Assembly: GCA_021029095.1 (NCBI GenBank)
Contig: JAJOHG010000081.1
Coordinates: 1-64,000 of the forward strand
Source of the DNA: Phellopilus nigrolimitatus
Lineage: Eukaryota; Basidiomycota; Agaricomycetes; Hymenochaetales; Hymenochaetaceae
Direction: 5' to 3'
Length of the DNA stretch: 64,000 bases
Below, piece after piece: positions 32,992 to 43,841 of this stretch. The position numbers and the translations under genes were made by a program. The notes beneath the pieces were generated by a model. The model was given only the letters and a program-made list of their open reading frames with translations, was not told where the DNA came from and made no database searches. Positions within the stretch are counted from its first letter, which is position 1, and the number at the start of each line of letters is the position of its first letter.

Positions 32992-35900
32992 CATTTCAGG
33001 CTCCGCGACGCGCTCAGTGACCAGTCACCGCATTCCTCTCCTGCTCTTTTCCGTCGCCATCTCTGCTACACTGCTTCTGAAGTTCTGCGTCAACGTGATA
33101 TTAGGGCGTCTGGAGGACTTTTCGCTAACGCAACGGCAATGTTTCAAGGCGACAGCTGCCCAGCCAATACACGATCTGCCGTTCGACATCTCACAGCTTG
33201 TGCGTCTCTACATTCCCAAGCTGGCCTCCATGTCAAACCTACTCCTGCGACTCCCGCAACGCCCTCCCACCATCATACCCCACTGTTCGGCATATACCCT
33301 TACGGGCACCCCAGAAAATGGCGATCGCGCGCGCAGACGGGGAAATGGTGCGTACGTGGCGCCCCGTCCCGGTAGCTGTTAGAAGCACGCTGGCCGAAGA
33401 CGCGTTCCGCCAAATGCAGGTGCTTCTTCCAACATTTACTTTTCCTGCGGCGCGATGCGGGCTCAGTATCTGAGGCTAATATTGTAGATATGATATGACG
33501 GTTTGGGCATGAATCCTATTACACGGATGCGTCTCCCGGCAATACCGAACCCTGATACGCATGCAGGCGCGCTTTGCCACCTGTTCGCGCCAATCTCGCG
33601 ACGCTGCAGGACCACCTACGCTCCACTGTGCGCCGGGTGCATCCAGAAGTGCACAAGGATGAGGCATCCGTATACAGTTCCGCTCTCAGGCTGACTCACC
33701 GCTGGCATTCTTCTGGCAGCTGGAGACTAAATGTACATATGTATTGCACCCAGCTACCCGACCGTGAATTGGTTCTGTGTCCTGGGATACCATACGCGAA
33801 TCAAATCTACAGCTGCAAGAGGCTTGGGTCCCTGTTCTCCCTATTCTCTCCCCAAAGCTAATCCATGACAGCGCATCTCGGGGGCGGGTTCAGCCACGGC
33901 GCGGCTTCGCGAGCCCGTAGCCTCACCGTACATGTACATATCTCATCTCCACACTAGCTCGGCTAGAAGGGTGGCGTGTCTCCGCGCACGCTGTTTCCAC
34001 GTTCACCTTTGCGCCTGAAGAGAACCCGTTGGAAGAGAGAGATTCGATTGTGACGTACGTTTCTTTCGAGTCTATTGGCTCGGGATCGGCTGTGCTGATA
34101 TGCGGATATAGGCTTTTTTGTCGAAAGCTTAGCGGCCACGTCGGCGAAGCTCATGCATACGGTACATGCGCATGCTGGGACTTTGCGAGGCCGCGTCTTC
34201 CGTTCGGCGGCTTCTGGCCTGGTATTCCGTACTCGTGCGGTGCGCCGCGGGAAGCGGCGGCTGCGGCAGAGTAGACAGCCGCGCTCGCTGTGCAAATTCG
34301 TCACCGGCTTTTCCTTCTACTTCTGCACTCGTGCTGCCCGGGCAGATCTGGACCTCTGCTAGGCTGCTGGAGTTCTTCCCGGAAACGACGACGACAACGA
34401 CGACGACAACCTGTAATAGTCTTGCGGGAGATATGCTTGGGGCCTCTGCTGTTGTGGCTATCTATCCCTTTTTCGACCCCGTGGCGGACATGCCGGCAGA
34501 CTGCATGCTGCGCCGAAGAGCGAGCGCGCACTGAGCGCTCTCAAAGCTGCCCGCCGCGCTCAAAACAAACTTCAAGATCGTCAGCCAAAAATACGTCAAG
34601 GAGGTCTAGGTGGACGCTGCTGTCTTTGAGCGGCTAGCATGTGTGCTGAATTTTGGTTCAAGCGTCTGCTCCTGGCTTCTACCGTGTCGTCTCAGCTTCG
34701 TTGTCCTATTTGCATTACACATTCTGGTATCACGTCCAGAGTTTCAAGCAATTCCTGCACCGTCATCGGCTCTGCGTAGTCGCGTATCCCTGGTTATCGC
34801 TCGCGACTTATGCGTTTTCCCGGAGGTGCACAAGCGCAGTCGTCGGTACATGCAACATTTTATGTCGGCTTCGCGACCTCTCAGCCCCACAGCGTGCTAG
34901 CAACATGTCGAGGCTTCCGTCCGTGTCGGTCTTCCAACTCTGGTTCTGACGTCGTGCCCGCTCACTTTGTCCCGGCATCTATATCTTCCAATGGTGATGT
35001 AATTCGTAGGCTCGGTATCTCGCATCCTCGCTCATCCGAGACCCATGTGGGCAAGCGACTTCTCTCGCGCGGTTGATTGGACGACAAACAGGACTGTCGA
35101 CAGACGCCGCTGCTTCCCATTATCTCGGAATGTTAATCTTTCCATTTTATTAACGATGACCGCGGTATGTCTGCATACTCTCCTCGTGCTCGTCACCGTT
35201 CAACTGTCCTCTGAACTTGTAGCTGAATGCAGATGACCATCCACTCAGCGTACGTGCCTTGGACCTCTATCAGTGACAGATGCTCGCTTGCAGGCTCGAT
35301 GCGTCGCTGCAAGAATGCAAAGCAAGAAAGGGTAATTATGACCAGTACTGTGGCAACTCTCTCCTTACTGTCTTGGTTCAAGGACGCCGGATAGAGCTGA
35401 CGGGCGCGATGCCGAATGGAAGACGGCGTTGCAGTCTAATCCGCCTAAATGGCATGGCGGAGCGGAAAACGTCAGACATCAAAATCAGCGAGCATGAAAC
35501 CCGCGCGTGTCACTCCAGCCCGCACCTGTGGTTGGCCGCTCGCACCACGTCAATGTCGCCCTGCTTTTCCCATCCCACCGAATCGTTCTATCCTGGTTCC
35601 TGCAAGCGATAGACATGGTTAACAGCTCGGTGGGTCGTTATTATGAATTCAAGAACGAGTTGGCGCCGGTAATGTTAAGTTTGCGGCAGAGGAGGGACAT
35701 GGACAGAGAGGATACGCGGATAATGTGCTAAATATGATGGCCGTCGACTCGGGATACCATACGGCTTTGCGAACTTAGCTGGCGTCTTGATTGGTCTGTG
35801 ACTTTCTAACATTATATTTTGCGAGGAGTAGCCAACTCTGTTCTATTATAGAGGACAGTGACGACGGTTGTCAATCTTTCTTTTATGCCACGTGCATTCC

Positions 35901-36609
35901 GCATCAGGGATAAACTTAAGGAGGTGCGCATGTCAATGCTTTCTCTGCGCCAACCTCCGTACGGGCGAAACTTGCGCATCAAACGTGTCAGGAAACTAAG
36001 CTTTATCTAGTCGATTGTCGGGCGTGAGCTCTACATTGGCTGTGGGTGGTTGTACTATCCAACTGCATGGACGCCTCGTCTTTCTTTTCTAAACTTTCTG
36101 TTCTTCATAAAGAACTGCTTTTATCTTACACTGGTGTTATTTACACAGGCTGTTCGCTTCTAGATCATTTCGTTCCAGGTCCTCATGCGTCTGTCATCAA
36201 AAGTCGCTGTCTCGCCTGTCTACTGTGCGTCTGCTATCGGATTCAGTGAGTTTCTCGTCAGCTAGCCTTGAATCGATCAGTGCTACTTATCCATTGCACA
36301 TAATGTCGTGCGCTCTCACGCATACCTCTCTGTATCCAGGTAATGATTGTTTTGGGTTACAGAACATATGCATACCTATTCAAGAACCTGAGATATGTCT
36401 ACTTCTCAAGTTGCGGAAGTATTTTGATCATATGAATATCAGTACGTGCAACCACATCTCATTCATTCCTACTTATATTGGCTGTTACAACAACTACAAT
36501 GTTCTACGGACAGCTCCACAGGTAGGATCTCAGAATTTCGTATCTGACTAATTTAAGCTATAGCTGAAATGGAGTACACAATGTAGATCAAAATACAATG
36601 GAACAGACA
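32992..36609. repeat. Duplicated segment S2, block C
   Basis: Same orientation as 22240-27301, with an internal deletion at about 34540 (joins the part before 24090 to the part after 24750). It contains a GACGAC/AAC short repeat at about 34386-34412. No gene is supported; the short ORFs are not shared with the other blocks in frame. Confidence 0.7.
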
Positions 36610-38680
36610 TCAAGCAAATTGCAGGCGAGTTATCCTCTTTTGCAAAAGTTCGAGGACATTTTTCTCATCCTGAGAAAGCATATCATAATGCTTCTGAAAA
36701 ACAATGACAGCTTTTCTGGCAATCTCCAGAGCCTTTCTATGCTGTCCAGTTACTTCCAAAACATCTGAGTATGTTTCAAGAGCATTCCCAAACTCTGTAT
36801 CATGTTCTTGGTATTGCTCCTCCTTTAGAAGAGAATCATAAAGCGCAATAGACTCCTGAATACAGACTATAGCCTCTGCATGTCTTCCTAGCTCTAAGAA
36901 GCTGCAGGACAGGATATTTAGAGAATGAGCAAGGTCAGGATTGACCCTGACTGGGTCTTTTTCTGAAAGAGCCTGCCTGATGGTGACTGCTTTCTGGCTA
37001 GCTTCCAGTGCTTCCTTGTGTCTGTCCAGGTTTGACAGGATAAAAGTCAATTGGTGAAAGGAGTCTGCAAGATCAGGATTGAACCTATCTGGGTCCTTCT
37101 TTGAAAGAGCCTGCCTGATAGTGACTGTTTTCTGGCTAGCCTCCAGTGCCTCATTGTGCCTGTTCAGAATTAACAAGATCATAGACAAGTTTTGGAGAGA
37201 GTTTGCAAGAACAGGATTAAACCTGTCTTGGTCCTTCTCTGAAAGAGCCTGCCTGATTCTGAATGCTTTCTGGCCAGCCTCCAGTGCCTCCTCAGGTCTG
37301 TTCAGGTTTAATAGGTCAACAGACAAGCCATTAAGAGAGACTGCAAGTTCAGGACTGAACCTGTCTTGGTCCTTCTCTGAAAGAGCCTGCCTGATGCTGA
37401 CTGCTTTCTGGCTAACCTCCAGTGCTTCCTCATGTCTGCTAAGTTCATGATAACTTCTAGACAGATTATGGAGTGATGTAGTAAGGTCAGGGTCATAGAA
37501 ACCCCCATGACCTTCTGCCAGCTTTTGAATGACTTCAGTGTTCAGCTTGTCAAGCTGCAATGCTTCACTGTGAAGTCCTAATTCATGCAAGGCAATTGCA
37601 AGTGTTTGAGCTCTTTGAAACCATTCAATAGTAGGCATCTCTGAAGTATGGTCTTCAAATATGCGGAGAAGAGAAATGATTTCAATCAGAGCATCCTCTC
37701 TCAATTCCCTGAGGTTCAAGTTGGAATAATCAGGCTCATAGTTAATATAGTCTGGAGAGTAATCCTGTGGAAGAGCAGTTCTATCCAGAGATAGTACAAT
37801 TGGCTCTTTCTCCAAAGCATGCTCCAGTGCTTTGATTTTCAGAGACAGTGCCCTGACATCAGCCTCTTTGCTAGCAGCAGCTAGATCCTAAAACCAAATG
37901 ATTGTTAAAGCAGATGTGTAATCAATACAGAACAGTAAGCCTACAAGAGATGCTTTCTTCAAAGACTTCTTCTTCTGCTTTATGTCCATCTCATTGATAC
38001 CAAAAAGCTGGCCAGCTTGGGCTGGATCCCTCTGAGCTGCCTGTATAATGCCACCCAAATCCTGGGCGAGACTTGTTGCCTCAGCCCGAATCTCAGGGAA
38101 GGCTGCACTGGTCTGAGCAACAATTTGTGCATTAGTCCTAACCTGAATAGAATAAATAGAATGAGCACGAGTTGAACGAAATCAGAAAGGAAGTATACCA
38201 GGAATTTGCTTCGAGCTCTAGCAATTTCGTTGTTCAGATCCTTTATTTCGTCTTTGATTTTCTTAGTATTGAGCAAAGCTAAGCCTCTGTAAAGAGGATT
38301 CCTCCTTTGCTGCCGGACAAGGAGTTTCTCGTATCTATCCAACACCTTTTCGAATCCACTGAAGTAAATTGGCATCTAGCAATAATTCGAATGTGTATAT
38401 TGGTATTCGTACCTCTTCAACAAGGACAGATTGTGATCGAGGGCGGGGAGATTGTTGCTGACATAGCCCTTTCGAAGGCTTTCGAGCTCTTCGACGTCAT
38501 CGAGAAGTTGGGCATAAAGTCGATACAAAGTCGTCTGATTTTCCCGACACTGAGCCCACCATGACCGTCTTGTCAGCAGTTTCTTTCGAGGTAAACCAAG
38601 ATGCGACGTACCTCTTCAAAAGCTTCCTTTATCTTCCACGCACGCTCGATGAGGTCAGGGATCCCCGTTGCAAAATCCAT
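36610..38680 (-). CDS. TPR-repeat protein, copy C (4 units)
   Basis: A 613-aa family member with the same five-exon structure; exon 5 is 37887-36610 and the ATG is at 38680. The N-terminal region (GFEKVLDRYEKLLVRQQRR, then KIKDEIKDLNNEIARARSKF) is conserved. Four 46-aa units (LSRHEEAL, LNRPEEAL, LNRHNEAL, LDRHKEAL) precede the cap RHAEAI. Relative to copy A it is one unit longer plus two residues in the linker (SNLNLRELRED versus SDPKRKRED). A 430-bp stretch including an intron matches copy B base for base by eye. Splice sites are intact, except that exon 2 begins with TGT (Cys) where A, B and D have TAT (Tyr). Transcribed away from the LWDV pseudogene. Confidence 0.85.
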
Positions 38681-39300
38681 CTAGCACCGCAAGATCAGGT
38701 ACAGTTTCGCAAAGATGTGCGATCGGCGATAGAGCAAGGAACTCTGGAGGTCGATAGCTCAGTAAACACAGAAGAAGTCCAAGTGCACGATTCAAGAGGA
38801 TGCGAGTGCGCGAGCGATGCTGGTGAGGCCAGAGGTGATGGCAGTCGATGGGTAAGGGGTGCGACACTGAGCAAACACGCAGAGCAGTCGTGCCCGTGGG
38901 ATGATGATCAATGCTCACATGCTCTGCCTCGAGGTGGTGTGTTCGAAAAAGGCAGATGCACGTCCCTTCGAAAGTAAAACCTTATATTTGACGCTGGGAG
39001 CTGCATAATCTGAAATTTATACCGGAAGGACGTTGCTTTCGTAGTGCCTATGTCGAAGATATTAAATTACATTTTCCGTTATTCTCTATGTGTCTTGGTG
39101 TCGCTCAATATTGTCACTAATACATGCACTTACAGAAGATCTGGTCCTATGCGCCAGGCCTCAATATCTGCTTCCTCGGATTATAGCTATCGGAAGAAGA
39201 CGCCCAGGGATGCTGAGCATTTTCGTAAACGCATACACGCGCTTAAAAGCACATTTCAGATTACCATACTCAATAAGTGGGTAGGCTAATAATTATTAAG
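38681..39300. promoter_or_regulatory. TPR 5' flank, block C (P450 side lost)
   Basis: Homologous to 29642-30190. The P450-proximal half is deleted near 39270-39290, where the sequence joins a copy of the LWDV copy-2 3' flank. This breakpoint shows how the P450 was lost from block C. Confidence 0.55.
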
Positions 39301-39489
39301 CATCCTCCGCCTTCTTTCTGTCTTCCTGGCCTACATCGCAGCAATTTCATGTGTGAAGTTCGATAGGATACGTAGAATGTGCGCGCACGCGCGTCTATGT
39401 GAACGACTACATGCGGCGTACGGACTGGGCCGAGCAGCGAAATACAAAGACATATAAATACAGAGTGCTGTGCGAGCATATATACACGG

Positions 39490-40108
39490 GGGCCGGCAAG
39501 CCGCGCCTCGGCGACGCCGAGCGCATAGTGCAGCGGGCGGTCCCCCGGCGTCAGCGGGCCCGCGTCCACATCCGAGCCGACGCCGGTGGGCGGGCATACA
39601 GACGAGCCGCACGCGCCCATCCAGTTGGGGCTCATGGGGAGAATATAGAGGATGCGGCCGCGGCGGGGACGCAGACGGGGACGCAGGCTTTGTTGCCCCT
39701 GGCGGGTCTGGGGGCTGGAGCTGAGTTGCAAGGGGCTGCGCACACGTACGACGAGTCAGACACGTCTTGCCCCTTCATATGAGCCTGTGCGCGCTCACCT
39801 TCATATCCCTCCAGCACCAGTCTCCGCCGCTTCCCGGGCTTCCACGTACATACACGTCCCACATGCGCGGCCGCTGGGCCGCGGCGGCGCGCCTCCGCTC
39901 GTGCGCAGTGCGCAGGGGGGCACCGTGCCGCGCCGGAGCAGAGGAGCCACGCGAGGGCGCCGCCGACGAACGTGGCGAAGATGGCGAGGAAGCAGAAGCA
40001 GAAGAGCAGGCTGTTCGAGCCGTCGACGGCGGGGCCATACGTGGCCGTCGCGCGCGGTGCTATCGCGAGTGCGAGTGAGGGAGGCGGCACGAGTGCAGGG
40101 GTGCTCAT
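39490..40108 (-). pseudogene. LWDV-motif membrane protein, broken copy (copy 4)
   Basis: Block C counterpart of the gene at 3609-4310. It starts MSTPALVPPPSLALAIAPRA at 40108 and keeps the transmembrane segment (LLFCFCFLAIFATFVGGALAWL). It then loses frame in the Arg-rich stretch near 39905-39920; the motif PRMWDVYV continues in another frame, followed by W-R-D-M-K and the intron. The second exon begins PLATQLQPPD but shifts frame again before RPLHYALGVAEARLAG. The last 16 or so codons present in copy 2 are deleted. At least two frameshifts make it non-functional unless sequence errors are responsible. Confidence 0.8.
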
Positions 40109-40903
40109 CGGACAGGGGGACGCTGGGGAGAACACACATCTGAGTCACGGACAGCCTGACGGTGGGGAGAGCGCAACTTTGAGTCGCGACGGGCCTGCAT
40201 CAAGGATGGGCGAGACACGGCTTCCTTATTCTGTGTGAATGAATGTCGTCATGTTCGTGTATTAGAGCGCGAGTACATGAGGATGAATCTGGGCTTGATG
40301 GTTCACAGGCGCCTGTGAATAACACGGGCGTTCACCCTGGCCGCTGGCTGACGACGCGTGAGTAAGCCGGGGGGTCGACTATCCCTCGGTCGCCTCTGTA
40401 GCCGCCCCGCAACATGCTGTCCCCCAGGCCGCCGTCGCGGGGTACGGTTCACGTTCGCACACGAAGGGACGGGACCCGCATCTCTGGCTGGCGTGCGTCA
40501 CGGGCTACCGGGGAAGGACGCATCCCCTTCGGAGCGCAGGAGAAAGAAAGACGAGGACTGACGTGGACGCGCTTCCTTAGCATAGCTAGAGCCTGCGTCG
40601 CCAATGCACTCCGAGACGAGGATCAACCGTCCCATTTCCGACTAGCATGCGGGGCGCGCAGGTCCACGGGGTGCAATTTCCGAGACCGAGAAGCTAGCCG
40701 GAAACATGGACAGAACGAGCTCCTTTCGCCCCGCCTCCAGCTCTTCGTCTGAGCTTTGCTAATCCGGGATGCCGCTGCGCAGGCTAATTTCAAAAAATCT
40801 TTGGCCTTTGACTTGTTTCGTTGGAGCGTCTGTGCAATATAGTACAGGACATTTGTCGATGCGGTGTACAGCGAGCCTCGTGGGCCTGGTGGAGGCACCC
40901 TCG
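40109..40903. repeat. Duplicated LWDV intergenic DNA plus segment S1, block D
   Basis: 40109-40375 is the inverted counterpart of about 3346-3608 (the DNA between LWDV copies 1 and 2), with the breakpoint right at the copy-1 stop codon. 40400-40903 corresponds to 31290-31758 and, inverted, to 12740-13270. No gene. Confidence 0.65.
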
Positions 40904-40905
40904 TA

Positions 40906-41183
40906 CAGGTGGGTGTAGAAAATGATGTTGATCGACATGGACACCCGGAAAAAGAAATAGAGTCTCAGCACCGTAGAGAACCGTTCAAAACCTCCACATC
41001 CTGCCTTTCATGCCCGAAACTTGACTTAATTCGCAAAACAAAAACATTCTGCTGGCAACACGCATCTGACTTGTCCCAATCTCAAGCTGCCATGGAAAAA
41101 AAATAAAACAATAGACAGGTTCAAGAACATGTTTCCTTTTTAGGATGTCCATGTCGATCAACATCATTTTCTACACCCACCTG
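40906..41183. mobile_element. 278-bp MITE with 38-bp perfect TIRs
   Basis: A non-coding element with perfect 38-bp terminal inverted repeats (CAGGTGGGTGTAGAAAATGA... at 40906-40943, complement at 41146-41183). It is flanked by a TA duplication (40904-40905 and 41184-41185). Homology between the arms weakens after the first 38 bp. The TA target, the size and the CAG..CTG ends fit a Tc1/mariner-type MITE. Its TIRs are unrelated to those of the element at 31759. Confidence 0.92.
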
Positions 41184-43841
41184 TACATTTCAAGCTCCGC
41201 AACGCGCGCAGAGTCACTCACCGCATCCCTCTCCTGCTCTTTTCCGTCGCCACCTTCGTCGCACTGCTTCAGCGTCAACGTGATATTAGGGCGTCTGGAG
41301 GACTTTCTGCTCATGAAACGGCAATGTTTCAAGGCGACAGCTGCCCAACTTCTACACGATCTGCCGTCAGATATCTCACAGCTTGTGCGTCTACATTCCT
41401 AAGCTGGTCTCCATGTCAAACCTACTCCTGCGACTCCCGCAACTCCCTCCCACATTCATACCCCACTTTTCGGCATCTACCTTTACGGGCACCCCAGAAA
41501 TCGGCGATCGCGCGCGCGGACGGGGAAATGGCGCATGTGTGGTGCGCCGTTCCAGTGGCTGTTAGAGGCACGCTGGCGGAAGAGAAATCCAGCCACATGC
41601 AGCAATGCTAGCTTTCTTTTTGCGGCGCGACGCGAACTCGGTATCTGAGGCTAATATTGTAGATATGATATGGCCTTTTGGGTACGATTCCTACTACACG
41701 TACGCGTCTCCTGGCAATACCGAACCCTGATACGCGCATTGCGAGCTGTTCGCGCCAATCTCGCGATGCTACAGAACCACCTGCACTCCACCCGCGCCCC
41801 GCGTGTATCAGAAGCACGAGCGTGGGGACATACGTATACGGTTTCGCTCTTAGGCTGACTCACCGCTGGCATTCTTCTGGCGGCTGGAGACTACATACGT
41901 ATGTATTGTGCGCACGAAGAGCACAGCGTCCGATGTTCCTTGAGCGGCGAACATGGCAGCGCGGAATACGTCAATACCTGCCAGCGCGTGGAAGACGAAC
42001 GCGTCACGCTGCCCGACGACACCTGGTTTGGTTCGGGTTCGTAGCACGATCGTATCGGTCTTCCAGCTCTGATTCTGATCCCACACTGTCACAGCATCCA
42101 GATCTCCCAATGGTGTATGTAAATCGTAGGCTTGGTATGTCCCATCATCGCTTGCCCGAAACTCATGCGTGCAAACGATTTTGCTCGCGCGGCTGACGAA
42201 GGACGACAAACAGGATTGTCGACAGGCGCCGCTGCTTCTCATTATCTCGGCATCTTAATCTTTCCAGTTTATTTACGATGACGTCGGTATGTCTGCATGC
42301 TCTCCTCGTGCTCGTCCCCGTTCAATTGTCCTCTGAACTTGTAGCCGAATGCAGATGACCATCCAACCAACGTACGGGTCTTGGACCTCTATTAGTTCAA
42401 AAAAAGAGACAAATGCTCACTTGCAGGCTCGATGCGTCGCTGCGACCGTCATCGAACGCCGCTGCAAAAATGCAAAGCGAGAAAGGGTAGCTATCGTCTC
42501 GGTTCAAGCACGCCGGATAGATCTACCAGGCGCGATGCCGAATGTAAGACGGCCGGCGTTGCAGTCTAATCCGCCTAAATGGCATGGCGGCGCCCAAAAC
42601 GTCAGACATCAAAACTAGCGAGCATGAAACCCGCGCGTGTCACTCCAGCCCGCACCTGTGGTTGGCCGCTCGCACCACGTCAATGTCGCCCTGCCTTTCC
42701 CGTCGCGCCGTTTCGTTTTATCCTGGTTCCTGCAAGCGACAGACATGGATAACAACTCGGTGGGTCGTTATTGTGACTTCAAGAACGGGTTGGCGCTAGC
42801 ATTGTTAAGTTTGCGATAGAGGAGAGACACGGACAGAGGATACGCGGATAATGTGCTGAATATGGTGGTAATGGCGGCGCGAGAACTGAGTTCTTCCCGT
42901 CAACTCGGGATACCATACGGCTTTGCAAACTTAGCTTACGTCTTGATTGGTTTGTAATTTCGTAATATTATACTTTTTTTTTGCGAAGAGTAGCTAACCC
43001 TATTTCATTATTAAGGACCGATGGCCAGATCGTCGCCGGTGACGACGGTCGTCAATCAATCTTCCTTTTGTGCCACGCGCATCCCGCGTCAGAGATAAAC
43101 TTAAGGAGGTGCGCATGCCAATGCTTTCTCTACGCCAGCCTCCGTACGGGCGAAACTCGTGCATCGAATGTATCAGGGAACTAAGCTTTACCTAATCGAT
43201 TATCGGGCGTGAGCTGTAGGCGGTTGTACCATCCAACTACAATCATGACCGGCCCAGTTCTTATATCAACATGGATGTGTCGTCTTTCTTTTGTAAACTT
43301 CCCGTTCTTCGTTACGAAGTGCTTTTATCTTACGCTGGTGTTATTTACAGGCTGTTCGTTGCTATATCATTTCTTTCCAGGCTCTCATGTGTTTGTCATC
43401 GAAAAGTCACTGTCTCGCCTGTTTCCTGTGCGTCTGCTATCGGATTCGGCGAATTCTCGTCAACTAGGCTTGAATTTAATTCCGTCAGTCAGTGCTATTT
43501 ATCCGTTCTTTCTTTTCTGCGCATAACGCCGTGCGCTCTCATATGCATACCTCTCTGTATCCCGGTAAATCTTACTGTATTGTTACAGAGCATATACATA
43601 CCTATTCAAGAACTTGAGACATACATGCACTTCTCAAGTAGGAAAGGTATCTTGACAGTATAAATATCAGTACGTGCAAACATGTTTCATTCATTCCTTA
43701 TACATAAATTGGCTGTTGAATCAATTACAGCGTACTACGGACAGCCTCTCAGTAGGATCTCAGAACTTCTTATCCGACTAATTCAAGCTACAACTGAAAT
43801 GGAGTACACTGCGTAGAAAAAAAAATACAATGGAACAGACA
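41184..43841. repeat. Duplicated segment S2, block D
   Basis: Same orientation as blocks B and C but shorter. Near 41905 the sequence jumps over about 2.4 kb present in block B (22925-25345). It continues as 41910-43841, homologous to 25350-27301. No gene is supported. Confidence 0.7.
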
